Assembly: GCF_025717535.1 (NCBI RefSeq) | Contig: NZ_JAJIRO010000001.1 | Location: 992,001 to 1,056,000 of the forward strand | Source of the DNA: Paucibacter sp. Y2R2-4 | Lineage (GTDB): Bacteria > Pseudomonadota > Gammaproteobacteria > Burkholderiales > Burkholderiaceae_C | Direction of reading: 5' to 3' | DNA length: 64,000 bases | In this document: positions 52,385-60,695 of the stretch, one piece after another | Position numbering within the stretch: position 1 is the first letter of the stretch | Layout: each line of letters opens with the position of its first letter | Position numbers and translations under genes: made by a program | Notes under the pieces: generated by a model | What the model was told of the DNA's origin: nothing | Databases searched by the model: none | The model's input: the letters and a program-made list of their open reading frames with translations, nothing else

Positions 52385-54007
52385 ATGGCGACGATGATGG
52401 ATGCTGAGATTCAGCATGCCAGCGCTCTGGTGATCGACAGCAATGCCACCTCGCGTAGCCTGATGGCGGCGCAGCTGCGCGACCTCGGTGTCGCCCATGT
52501 CCGCCAAGCCACGCGCATCAATGACGCGCGGGTGATTCTGGAGCACAAGGCCTACGACATCGTGCTGTGCGACTACCACTTCGACGGCACCGAAATGTCG
52601 GGGCAAGACCTGTTGGACGAATTGCGCCGTGAGCAATTGCTGCCCTACTCCACCGTGTTCGTGATGGTCACTGGCGAGGCCTCTTATGCCAAGGTGGCCG
52701 AGGCCGCAGAGGCCGCGCTCGACGCTTATCTCGTCAAACCCTACACCACCACGTCCTTAGCCGATCGGCTGGCCAGTGCACGCCACCGCAAGCGGGTGCT
52801 CAAAGACATTTTTGAAGCCATCGAGAAGCAAGATTTCGAAACTGCCGCCGGACATTGCCTGAAACGTTTTGAGTCTCGCTCGCAGTTCTGGCTCTACGCG
52901 GCCCGCATCGGCGCCGAACTGCTGCTGCGCTTGAATCGGTTTGATGACGCCCGCAAGCTCTATGACGCCATCATCGAAGCCAAGACCGTGCCTTGGGCAC
53001 GGCTGGGCGTGGCGCGCACCGAACTCAGCGCCGGTAACTTAACGGCGGCCCGGCGCACCTTGGAAACCTTGATCGGCGACATTCCCGACCATGCGGACTC
53101 CTACGATGTGATGGGGCGGGTTCAGATGGAGCAAGGCGAGATTGAAGCCGCGCTCGCCACTTATCGCACGGCCGTCAATCTGACACCAGGCTGCCTCTTG
53201 CGCGCCCAACGCGCCGGCAGCTTGGCCTTTTACGCCGGCCAGCGCGAGGAAGCCATGCGCATGTTGGAACGCGCCATGGCCCAAGGTCTGCGCTCCAAGC
53301 TCTTCGATATGTTGAGCCTGATCTTGATTGCGCTCATGCGCTTTGATAACAAGGACAGCAAGGGCCTCAAGTACGCGCAAGACACCATGTTCAGCGAGTT
53401 GGACCGGCACCCGAACTCCAAGCGCCTGCAGCGCTTCGACAAGGTCATGCAAGGCCTGCGCTTCATGGCCGACAAGCGGGTCGCCGATGCCTTGGAGCTG
53501 ACGCGACAATTCAGCCGCCAAGCCATGGACCAAGAGGACTTCGACTTCGAAGCCGCCAGCCTCTTGTTGGCGCTGTGGGTGCGTCTGGCCGCCATGATCG
53601 AGCTGGAAGAAATGGGGCAATTGGTCAAACAGATCGGCCTGCGTTTTTGCACCACCAAATCCAGCACCGAAGTGCTGATTGCCATGTGCGAGGGCAACGA
53701 AGCCGTGGCGGAAGAACTGCGCAACTGCCATGCAAGCATCTTCGGCATTGCCGAGACGGCCATGCGTCACTCGATGCGAGGCACGGCGCGCACCGGCGTC
53801 GAATTGCTGATCCAACAAGGCGAAGCCACGCGTAATGCCAAATTGATCGACATGGCCAGTCTGGTGCTCAAGCGGCATACCGACAAGATCGAGGACGCGG
53901 ACGAGTTGTCGGAGCAAATCTCGCAACTCCAAAGTCGCTATGTCGTGCCGCTGGGCGCGACCATCAACCGCAACCGCGCCGCCGGCAGCATTGCCTTGCG
54001 TGTTTGA
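52385..54007 (+). CDS. Response-regulator receiver fused to TPR-like repeats
   Basis: A 540-residue cytoplasmic protein. Residues 12-135 form a CheY-like receiver: I-D near residue 17, phospho-acceptor D63 in V-L-C-D-Y-H-F, T in V-T-G-E, and Lys in L-V-K-P-Y. The remaining 400 residues are helical repeats, with TPR-like pairs clearest at about 165-300 (A-R-K-L-Y-D-A-I-I-E-A and G-E-I-E-A-A-L-A-T-Y-R-T-A-V-N-L). No DNA-binding or enzymatic output domain is seen, so the TPRs are probably the output, by protein contact. No sensor kinase is adjacent. The upstream FliA-like promoter suggests a motility or chemotaxis connection. Confidence 0.85.
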   Translation: MATMMDAEIQHASALVIDSNATSRSLMAAQLRDLGVAHVRQATRINDARVILEHKAYDIVLCDYHFDGTEMSGQDLLDELRREQLLPYSTVFVMVTGEASYAKVAEAAEAALDAYLVKPYTTTSLADRLASARHRKRVLKDIFEAIEKQDFETAAGHCLKRFESRSQFWLYAARIGAELLLRLNRFDDARKLYDAIIEAKTVPWARLGVARTELSAGNLTAARRTLETLIGDIPDHADSYDVMGRVQMEQGEIEAALATYRTAVNLTPGCLLRAQRAGSLAFYAGQREEAMRMLERAMAQGLRSKLFDMLSLILIALMRFDNKDSKGLKYAQDTMFSELDRHPNSKRLQRFDKVMQGLRFMADKRVADALELTRQFSRQAMDQEDFDFEAASLLLALWVRLAAMIELEEMGQLVKQIGLRFCTTKSSTEVLIAMCEGNEAVAEELRNCHASIFGIAETAMRHSMRGTARTGVELLIQQGEATRNAKLIDMASLVLKRHTDKIEDADELSEQISQLQSRYVVPLGATINRNRAAGSIALRV

Positions 54008-54031
54008 GCCTGCCTGCAGTCTGCACTGACT

Positions 54032-55192
54032 TCAAAACAGCTCGATTTGGGTTGAAGTAGAAGTCGGCGCCGAGGCATCCTCCGGGATGGCTGAACGCTG
54101 AAACCGACTCAGGTCCAGGGCCGTGCGCTCGCGCACCAGCCCCAAGCGCGCGCAAGCCTTGGCCATGCGTTGCTGATTCAGCTCGGCCCATAGCCCCTCG
54201 CCCTTCATCCGGGTATTGAAGCGTGCGTCGTTGTCGCGGCCACCGCGCATATCGCGCAGCCGGGCCATGATGCGCGCCGCCCGCTCCGGCACATGGTGTT
54301 GCAGCCAATCCTGAAACAAAGGATTGACCTCCCAAGGCAGGCGAAGCGGAATGCTGAAGGCCGCGCGCGCGCCCGCAGCGGCCGCGGCCTCAAGAATCTG
54401 CTCCAACTCGGGCTCATTCAAAAACGGAATCAAGGGCGAAACACTGACGCCCACCGGAATGCCTGCCTCGGCCAAGCTTTGAATGGTTTGCAAGCGCCGC
54501 GGCGGCGCGGCCGCACGTGGCTCCAAGCGTCTTGAAAGTTCAGTGTCCAAAGTCGTCACCGACACATAGACCGCCACCAGTCCCTGCTTGGCCATCGGCG
54601 CCAGCAAATCCAGATCTCGCAAGATGCCGGCCGACTTGGTGACGATGGAAAAGGGATGCGCATGGGTGCTCAGGACCTCGATCAAGCTGCGAGTGATGCC
54701 CAGCTTGCGCTCCACCGGCTGGTAGGCGTCGGTCGCGGTGCCCAGGCACAGCAACTGAGGCTGATAGCGCGGATTTGCGAAAGCGGCGCGCAGGCGCTCG
54801 GCCGCGTTGACCTTGGCCACGATGCGGGTCTCAAAATCCAAGCCCGGCGACATATTCAAATAGCTGTGCGTCGGCCGGGCAAAGCAATAAATGCAACCGT
54901 GTTCACAGCCTCTGTAAGGGTTGATAGACAAATCAAAGCTGATGTCCGGCGACTGATTGCTGGAGAGAATGCGGCCGGCCTGCTCTTCAATGATCTGAGT
55001 GCTAGGCGCGCAAAGCTCCTGCTGCGCTTCTTGATCCAATGAGCCCCAGCCATCGTCGAATTGCTCCCGCAACTCGCCCTGAAAGCGGTGCGCAATCGCC
55101 CAGGCACTGCCGCGCCCCTTGAGCGTGCCCGCATCGATGTAGAGCGGCTGCGCCTGGCTGGGTTTGCAATGGGTGCTCGGCCTGAATGACAT
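54032..55192 (-). CDS. PA0069-family radical SAM protein (SplB-like)
   Basis: A 386-residue radical S-adenosylmethionine protein. The [4Fe-4S]-binding C-x-x-x-C-x-x-C is C96/C100/C103 in Y-R-G-C-E-H-G-C-I-Y-C-F, followed by A-R-P-T-H-S-Y. The family is related to spore photoproduct lyase, a DNA repair enzyme, but its reaction is not established. The ATG at 55192 sits immediately next to a near-perfect LexA box, so expression should be DNA-damage inducible. There is no room for a normal ribosome binding site outside the box, so the start or the leader is unusual. I recall the Pseudomonas homologue PA0069 being listed in the LexA regulon, which agrees. Confidence 0.9.
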   Translation of the reverse strand: MSFRPSTHCKPSQAQPLYIDAGTLKGRGSAWAIAHRFQGELREQFDDGWGSLDQEAQQELCAPSTQIIEEQAGRILSSNQSPDISFDLSINPYRGCEHGCIYCFARPTHSYLNMSPGLDFETRIVAKVNAAERLRAAFANPRYQPQLLCLGTATDAYQPVERKLGITRSLIEVLSTHAHPFSIVTKSAGILRDLDLLAPMAKQGLVAVYVSVTTLDTELSRRLEPRAAAPPRRLQTIQSLAEAGIPVGVSVSPLIPFLNEPELEQILEAAAAAGARAAFSIPLRLPWEVNPLFQDWLQHHVPERAARIMARLRDMRGGRDNDARFNTRMKGEGLWAELNQQRMAKACARLGLVRERTALDLSRFQRSAIPEDASAPTSTSTQIELF

Positions 55193-55211
55193 ACTGTTAA
55201 TGTATACAGTA
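55192..55211 (-). promoter_or_regulatory. LexA (SOS) box at the radical SAM start codon
   Basis: On the minus strand the 20-mer TACTGTATACATTAACAGTA has the full TACTGT...ACAGTA arms of the E. coli-type LexA consensus TACTGTATATATATACAGTA. Its last A is the first base of the ATG. Confidence 0.88.
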
Positions 55212-55267
55212 TTTTACTCAAGCACCAGAGCTGCCTGAGGTGCTGACCAGAGCGAGAAGACCGAGGC

Positions 55268-57220
55268 CTAAAGAAGCCCCGCCTCTTGCAAAAAGCGCGA
55301 GGGCTTGGCGGGGTCAAAAGCCAAAGTCAGGCGTTGCCTCGCGCGGGTGATGGCCACGTACAAGAGGTTGCGGTTTTCAGCCGCGCTCACCTCACCCACA
55401 AACTCGCCGCGCGAGAGATGCGGGATCAGCACATGGTCGAACTCCAGCCCCTTGGCAGACTCAATGCTCGACAAGGTGACACGCGGGTTCGCTTGCGTCC
55501 GCGCTTGCCCCTCCTGCAATTTTTGCAGTAGCCGAAAACCTCCGTCCAAGCCTTCGTCTTCACCCGCCACCAACTGCACCAGTTGCGCAATGTTGTCGCG
55601 CACCTGGTGAATATCGGTCTGCCGCACCAACACAGCGCCGGCGAGCCCCACCGGATCCAGCGCTTTCAAAAAACCTTCCGAAAAGCTGTGCAGGTCTTGC
55701 GACTTGAGCACGGCCATCGCGGCGCGCAGCCGCGGCAAAGCCACACCAGACGCGTTGCGCAAGACCTGACCCTCGATGAGAGCCCGCATGCCGTCGGGGT
55801 GCACGCAAGCCTCCTCGATGGCCCGCCGTTGCGCAGTCACAGCGTCCAGGTGTCGCAACTCGGTGCTGTCAATCAAGGCACCGGCAAACTGCATCATGGC
55901 GGCCAAGGTCTCGGCTCGCAGCGCTTTCGATGCAAAGCCGCTGAAGTCATCGAAACAAAAGGCGTAAAGCCCGCGCACCAACAGCACCTCGCGCCGACGC
56001 AGAAAGGACTCAAAGCCATCCACCCGATAGCCCACACCGCGTTTGAGCAACTCGCTTTCGATCAAGATCGAATGAGCCGCTTGCCGCAGCAAGATACGCA
56101 GCTCATGCTGCTCTTTTTGCTGCAAATGTTCTCGCGCCGTCTCGGCGACCAAGCGCGCCATGATGCGGTGCGACTCACAGGCAAGCTTGCGGATTTCGGT
56201 TTCGCGCTGTTGAAACGCAGCGTAAGGCTTGCCACCGGCCAGCGCGCCTGCGGCTCGAGCCAACTGGGGCCCGAACCGGTGGCTGGCCGTCAAAGGCAGG
56301 CGTATCGGCTGGCCCACCTCTTGAGTGAAGCTCGCATGCATAAAGGCCGCCTCGGCGCCGGCCTGCGAGTGGATCACCTGGTCGCGGTCCCCCACGCCGA
56401 CAAAAGCCGCGCGCCGGTTCTGATCCAGCAAGCCCTTCAACACGGTGAACATGGCCCGGTTGGTGTCGTGCATTTCATCGACCACGATCAGGGCCAAGCC
56501 CAGCGCCAGGCACGCGCTGTCGAGCTCGCCCTCTTCCGCGCTGAGCGCGCGCGCCAAGTCGTAGGTAGCATCGCCTTCAAATCGAAAGGCCGGCCGATCG
56601 GGGTGACCGCCGCGACGAATGAATTCATAGGCGCTGCGCACCCGCAGCGTGAGGTAATCAAAGCCCAAGTCCTCTGCCAAATCAGGGCTCATGGGGGCCT
56701 CGGCTGGCAGTTGCTCGATCAGCATGCGGCCTTTGAGCACGGCAAAAGACTGCAGCAGCCCTTCGACCATGGCCGTTGGTGCAGCACCGACCAGCAACTC
56801 ATCGGGATAGCGCTCTTGGGGCAAGGTCTGGGCACGCTCGATCGCGCGCAGCACATAGGGCTTGACCTGTTCTTCCGAGCGCAGCTGCAAGACGCCTTCA
56901 CCCTCCACCGAGGCCAGCATCCATGCACTGAAGGACTCAAAAGTGTGGATGCGGATCTCTTGAAGCTGCTCACCCGAGACGCCAACCCAGCGCAGCTGCT
57001 GACGCAAAGCCTGCACGGCAGGCTCGGTATAGGTCAGCGCCAGAATCATGCTCGGCTGTGCGCCGCGCTGCAGCGCCTGCGCGATGCGCAAGGCCAAGGT
57101 CGTGGTCTTGGCAGCACCGGCATTGGCCTCGATCAGCACATGCCGAGCCCGTGTCGTCTGAATGGTGACCTGCTCGTCCGTCGGGCGGAAGCTGCTCGGG
57201 GCAAAGATCGAATCGGACAT
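55268..57220 (-). CDS. UvrD-like superfamily 1 helicase with altered Walker A
   Basis: A 650-residue 3'-5' type SF1A helicase relative. Motif Q/I region: F-R-P-T-D-E-Q and E-A-N-A-G-A-A-K-T-T-T (residues 31-41), where the Gly before Lys38 is Ala. Walker B/motif II is L-I-V-V-D-E-M-H-D; motif III is F-V-G-V-G-D-R-D-Q; motif V/VI includes S-A-K-G-L-E-F-D-H-V and L-L-Y-V-A-I-T-R-A-R. The start is the ATG at 57220. It lies between dnaB and the SOS-controlled radical SAM gene on the same strand, 75 bp before the latter. A role in DNA repair or recombination is likely but not specific. Confidence 0.87.
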   Translation of the reverse strand: MSDSIFAPSSFRPTDEQVTIQTTRARHVLIEANAGAAKTTTLALRIAQALQRGAQPSMILALTYTEPAVQALRQQLRWVGVSGEQLQEIRIHTFESFSAWMLASVEGEGVLQLRSEEQVKPYVLRAIERAQTLPQERYPDELLVGAAPTAMVEGLLQSFAVLKGRMLIEQLPAEAPMSPDLAEDLGFDYLTLRVRSAYEFIRRGGHPDRPAFRFEGDATYDLARALSAEEGELDSACLALGLALIVVDEMHDTNRAMFTVLKGLLDQNRRAAFVGVGDRDQVIHSQAGAEAAFMHASFTQEVGQPIRLPLTASHRFGPQLARAAGALAGGKPYAAFQQRETEIRKLACESHRIMARLVAETAREHLQQKEQHELRILLRQAAHSILIESELLKRGVGYRVDGFESFLRRREVLLVRGLYAFCFDDFSGFASKALRAETLAAMMQFAGALIDSTELRHLDAVTAQRRAIEEACVHPDGMRALIEGQVLRNASGVALPRLRAAMAVLKSQDLHSFSEGFLKALDPVGLAGAVLVRQTDIHQVRDNIAQLVQLVAGEDEGLDGGFRLLQKLQEGQARTQANPRVTLSSIESAKGLEFDHVLIPHLSRGEFVGEVSAAENRNLLYVAITRARQRLTLAFDPAKPSRFLQEAGLL

Positions 57221-57270
57221 CGGCAGGCTTAGCTCGCTGAGGCAGCTGGGGCGAAGAAGAAAAACAGCAA

Positions 57271-58710
57271 TCAGTACTCGTCGCCACCAGGGCCAACATA
57301 GCCCGGCGCCAGGTTTTCGAACTTGGTGTGCATGCGCTGGAAGGCCAGCTTGACCGTGCCGACCGGGCCATTCCGCTGCTTGGCGATGATGATCTCGGCC
57401 ACACCCGGCTCCTTGCACTCTTCCTTGGTGTAGTACTCGTCGCGGTAAATGAACATGATGATGTCGGCATCCTGCTCAATGGCACCGGATTCCCGCAAGT
57501 CGGACATCATCGGCCGCTTGTCGGGCCGCGTTTCCACCGAGCGGTTCAGCTGCGACAGGGCAATCACCGGGCACTTCAACTCTTTGGCCAGCGCCTTCAA
57601 GCCGCGCGAGATTTCACCAATCACGGTCGCACGGTTTTCTTCATTGCCGCCATTGCCGCTCATCAGCTGCAGGTAGTCGATGATGATGAGGCCCAACTGG
57701 CCGCTGATACGGGCCTGGCGGCGCGCACGAGCGCGCACCTCACTGGGCGAAAGTCCAGGGCTCTCATCAATATAGATGGCGGCTTTACCGAGCTTGTCCA
57801 CGGCCTCTGAAAGACGCCCCCACTCATCATCGGCCAAGCGGCCCAGGCGCAAACGGCTTTGGTCGATGCGGCCGACCGAGCCGACCATACGCAACGCCAA
57901 CTGGGCCGCGCCCATTTCCATCGAGTAGATGACGACCGGCAAGCCTTCGTTGATGGCCACGTTCTCGCCGATATTGACCACGAACGCGGTTTTTCCCATG
58001 GAAGGGCGTGCGGCCAAGATGATCAAGTCGCCGGGCTGCAGACCGGCCGTCATATTGTCCAGATCGTAAAAGCCGGTGCGCACGCCGGTGACGTCTTCGG
58101 CGCCGTTTTCGGCGAGCTCGTTGACCCGGTCGATCAGCGCCACCACCAGGTTGTCCATGCTGTGGAAGCCCTGGCCTCCGCGATTACCTTCTTCGTTGAT
58201 GCGGAAGATCTTGCCTTCGGCCTCGTCAACGATTTCCTTCACCGCCTTGCCCTGCGGATTCATCGCGGCGCTGGCAATTTCATCACTGGCCGTCACCAGC
58301 TTGCGCAGCACGGCGCGCTCACGCACGATCTCAGCATAACGGCGCAGATTGGCGGCACTGGGCACGCTCTGCGCCAAGGCATTCAAATAGGCCAGTCCAC
58401 CGCATTCCTCGGCCTTGCCCAGGGAGGTGAGCTCTTCGAAGACGGTCACCACGTCCGCCGGCTTGCCGGCATTGATCAACTTGCCCACCGCCACAAAGAT
58501 CAGCTTGTGCTCGAAGCGGTAGAAGTCCGATTCGGTCAACAAGTCGCCGGCTCGGTCCCAGGCCGAGTTATCGATCAAGAGGCCGCCCAGCACGCTTTGC
58601 TCGGCCTCGATCGAATGCGGCGGCACGCGCAGACGCGCCACTTCATCATCGCGACGGTCGGCGCCGATGGAAGAGCCCGGGAGAGGCGTGGAGGAAAAAG
58701 TTGCGCTCAT
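57271..58710 (-). CDS. dnaB: Replicative DNA helicase DnaB
   Basis: A 479-residue hexameric 5'-3' helicase at the replication fork. The N-terminal collar domain starts P-P-H-S-I-E-A-E-Q-S-V-L-G-G-L-L. The RecA-like domain has Walker A A-R-P-S-M-G-K-T-A, Walker B L-I-I-I-D-Y-L-Q-L, and the conserved S-R-S-like L-N-R-S-V-E-T-R-P-D-K-R-P. Full length with no intein. It follows the rpsF-rplI operon, the usual betaproteobacterial order, after a terminator. Confidence 0.97.
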   Translation of the reverse strand: MSATFSSTPLPGSSIGADRRDDEVARLRVPPHSIEAEQSVLGGLLIDNSAWDRAGDLLTESDFYRFEHKLIFVAVGKLINAGKPADVVTVFEELTSLGKAEECGGLAYLNALAQSVPSAANLRRYAEIVRERAVLRKLVTASDEIASAAMNPQGKAVKEIVDEAEGKIFRINEEGNRGGQGFHSMDNLVVALIDRVNELAENGAEDVTGVRTGFYDLDNMTAGLQPGDLIILAARPSMGKTAFVVNIGENVAINEGLPVVIYSMEMGAAQLALRMVGSVGRIDQSRLRLGRLADDEWGRLSEAVDKLGKAAIYIDESPGLSPSEVRARARRQARISGQLGLIIIDYLQLMSGNGGNEENRATVIGEISRGLKALAKELKCPVIALSQLNRSVETRPDKRPMMSDLRESGAIEQDADIIMFIYRDEYYTKEECKEPGVAEIIIAKQRNGPVGTVKLAFQRMHTKFENLAPGYVGPGGDEY

Positions 58711-58807
58711 GGATGGTGTTGCCCTGGACGGGTTAGCTGGCAGGAGCTGTGGACAAGTCTGTGGAAAGGCGGGGGATGCCTCTGTATAACATCATCCCCA
58801 GAAACGC

Positions 58808-58840
58808 AAAAAGCCGACGGCTTTGACAACGTCGGCTTTT
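58808..58840 (-). terminator. Terminator of the rpsF-rplI operon
   Basis: On the minus strand AAAAGCCGAC-N12-GTCGGCTTTTT forms a 10-bp stem with a T tail, 40 bp after the rplI stop. Confidence 0.88.
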
Positions 58841-58880
58841 CTATTGGCTGACCCTTGCAGGTCAGTTCAATGCGCAGCGC

Positions 58881-59333
58881 TTAGTCGTTCTCGCGAACCA
58901 CTTGCACGCTGATTTCCACGACCACATCGGTGTGGGGGGCAACGTTCACAGGGAACTCGCCAACCGCCTTCAAGGGGCCCAGGGGCATACGCACTTGGGT
59001 CTTGGTGATGGCGAAGCCCAGCTTGCTCAGGGCATCGGCCACATCGGCGTTGGTGACGGAACCGAACAGGCGGCCGTCCACGCCAGCCTTTTGGCTGATG
59101 CGCACGGTCTTGCCAGTCAGGCTTTCGCCCAGAGTTTGAGCAGCGGCCAGCTTTTCAGCGGCCGCTTTTTCCAACTCAGCGCGGCGAGCTTCGAATTCCT
59201 TGATGGCCGCTTCGGTGGCACGACGTGCCTGGCGAGTCGGGATCAGGAAGTTGCGGGCATAACCGTTCTTGACCGTGACGACATCGCCCAGGTTGCCGAG
59301 GTTGGCCACTTTTTCAAGCAGAATAATTTGCAT
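58881..59333 (-). CDS. rplI: 50S ribosomal protein L9
   Basis: A 150-residue protein with the canonical N-terminal domain ([19 protein letters not shown][13 protein letters not shown]), a long connecting helix rich in Ala/Glu/Lys, and the C-terminal domain. Last gene of the operon, 13 bp after rpsR. Confidence 0.97.
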   Translation of the reverse strand: MQIILLEKVANLGNLGDVVTVKNGYARNFLIPTRQARRATEAAIKEFEARRAELEKAAAEKLAAAQTLGESLTGKTVRISQKAGVDGRLFGSVTNADVADALSKLGFAITKTQVRMPLGPLKAVGEFPVNVAPHTDVVVEISVQVVREND

Positions 59334-59346
59334 GGTTGCCTACTCC

Positions 59347-59637
59347 TCAGACCTTGTGCTGGTCGCTGTACGGCAGCATGGCCAGGAAGCGAGCACGCTT
59401 GATCGCCACGGTCAGCTGACGCTGGAAGAATGCGCGCGTGCCGGTCAGGCGAGCGGGCGTAATCTTGCCGTTTTCGCCGACGAAATCGCGCAGCGTGTCG
59501 ATGTCCTTGTAGTCGATCTGCTCAACACCGGTAACGGTGAAGCGGCAGAAACGCTTGCGACGGAACAGCAATGATTGGGTATTGCGCTTGGGCTTCTTGT
59601 CTTTAGAGAAGCGACCTTTTCCACGTGGTGGTGCCAT
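59347..59637 (-). CDS. rpsR: 30S ribosomal protein S18
   Basis: A 96-residue protein. The S18 core [24 protein letters not shown] and [11 protein letters not shown] is complete. It has a basic N-terminal extension (about 20 residues longer than in E. coli). It pairs with S6 on the 30S platform, whose gene is in the same operon. Confidence 0.97.
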   Translation of the reverse strand: MAPPRGKGRFSKDKKPKRNTQSLLFRRKRFCRFTVTGVEQIDYKDIDTLRDFVGENGKITPARLTGTRAFFQRQLTVAIKRARFLAMLPYSDQHKV

Positions 59638-59654
59638 CGTGTGACCTCTTTAAT

Positions 59655-59969
59655 TTAATCCGGATTCGAACAATTCGGCGTCTGGCTGGTATCGATCGCA
59701 GTGATGTGGAAAACCGTTCCACGCCCTGCTTTCTGAGCACTGAGGAAGCCTGAAAAACAAGCCGTTCCACCAACACCCAAGGCCTGCAGGCGCTTGCCGA
59801 TTTCACCGATCGCCACCGCTTTGATTTCCATGGAAACCTTGCGGGGTCTGCCGGCTTCTTGCACCTGGGACTCATGCTTCAAGCAACAGTCCAGGGCCAT
59901 CAATCCGGCCGGGGTGTATCTGACAAGTCCCAACTCCAGCACACTGGCTTGCAAGATCAAGTGATTCAC
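59655..59969 (-). CDS. priB: Primosomal replication protein N, PriB
   Basis: A single-strand-binding OB-fold protein used in replication restart. The sequence L-x-L-G-L-V-R-Y-T-P-A-G-L...C-L-K-H-E-S and the basic region after it match betaproteobacterial PriB. Start is uncertain between two in-frame GTG codons, 59969 (V-N-H-L-I-L, matching the usual N-terminus) and 59981 (four residues longer); neither has a clear ribosome binding site. It lies between rpsF and rpsR, its usual place in beta- and gammaproteobacteria. Confidence 0.9.
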   Translation of the reverse strand: MNHLILQASVLELGLVRYTPAGLMALDCCLKHESQVQEAGRPRKVSMEIKAVAIGEIGKRLQALGVGGTACFSGFLSAQKAGRGTVFHITAIDTSQTPNCSNPD

Positions 59970-60078
59970 CGAAGAACCCACCGACTCTTGCTTGCTCGCT
60001 GCGCGAAGCAGGCCTTTTTTATCTCAATCAATACCGATTCAAACACCAAGCTTTAGCCAACTCAGCTCGAAAGCTGAA

Positions 60079-60441
60079 TTAGGCTGCCGCGACCTGAGGC
60101 GCCTTGCGAGCGTCTTCGCGGTCCACAGACTTCATCATCACCGAAGGGGTGGTTTCAGCCTTGGACTTCAGCACAGTCAGGTGACGCAGCACGGCGTCAT
60201 TGAAGCGGAAGCCAGTTTCCAGCTCAGCCAGGGTTTCCTTGCTGCACTCGATGTTCACGCACAGATAGTGGGCCTTGGCCAGCTTCTGGATCAGGTAAGC
60301 CATTTGACGGCGGCCCCAATCTTCGACGCGGTGCACAGTGCCGCCACCGGTGGTGATCAGGCTCTTGTAACGCTCCAGCATGGCCGGAACTTGTTCGCTT
60401 TGATCCGGATGGATCAGCAGAACGATTTCATAGTGACGCAT
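60079..60441 (-). CDS. rpsF: 30S ribosomal protein S6
   Basis: A 120-residue protein starting at the ATG at 60441 with a GGAG site seven bases upstream. It has the standard opening [18 protein letters not shown], the middle [12 protein letters not shown], and [10 protein letters not shown]. First gene of rpsF-priB-rpsR-rplI. Confidence 0.97.
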   Translation of the reverse strand: MRHYEIVLLIHPDQSEQVPAMLERYKSLITTGGGTVHRVEDWGRRQMAYLIQKLAKAHYLCVNIECSKETLAELETGFRFNDAVLRHLTVLKSKAETTPSVMMKSVDREDARKAPQVAAA

Positions 60442-60509
60442 AAGTACTCCTTGTGGATTCCAGCGAGCCGCGTCGTCTCCAGTTGACAACCCGACCTAGC
60501 GCTGAGGAA

Positions 60510-60541
60510 GCCGTGCCACAGCGTCTACACGTGGTCACGGC
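60510..60541 (-). promoter_or_regulatory. Structured leader hairpin upstream of rpsF
   Basis: On the minus strand GCCGTG-A-CCAC pairs with GTGG-CACGGC around a short loop, one bulged A. It lies within the rpsF leader, 70-100 nt before the ATG and downstream of the promoter. It may be the S6:S18 autoregulatory RNA; the conserved CCG bulge of that motif was not seen. Confidence 0.45.
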
Positions 60542-60556
60542 AAGGGGGAACCCGCG

Positions 60557-60585
60557 ATTGTAGCCCAAGATTGAAAGATTGCCTA
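60557..60585 (-). promoter_or_regulatory. Candidate sigma-70 promoter of the rpsF operon
   Basis: On the minus strand TAGGCA, 17-base spacer, TACAAT. Four of six -35 and five of six -10 bases match. The start point would be about 110 bp before rpsF. Confidence 0.6.
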
Positions 60586-60695
60586 GCGAAGCGTTTGCGA
60601 GGCCTTGGGGCAGGCCCTTCCATCGCCCAAAACCAGAAGCGCCATACTTGAAGAGGTGGCGAAGGGCAATGCCCGAGACTGCCGGGTCTTGATCT

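Noticed and set aside
59990-60030. Terminator-like T run between rpsF and priB
   Set aside because: The CTTTTTT run on the plus strand lacks a well-paired stem and is on the wrong strand for the operon.
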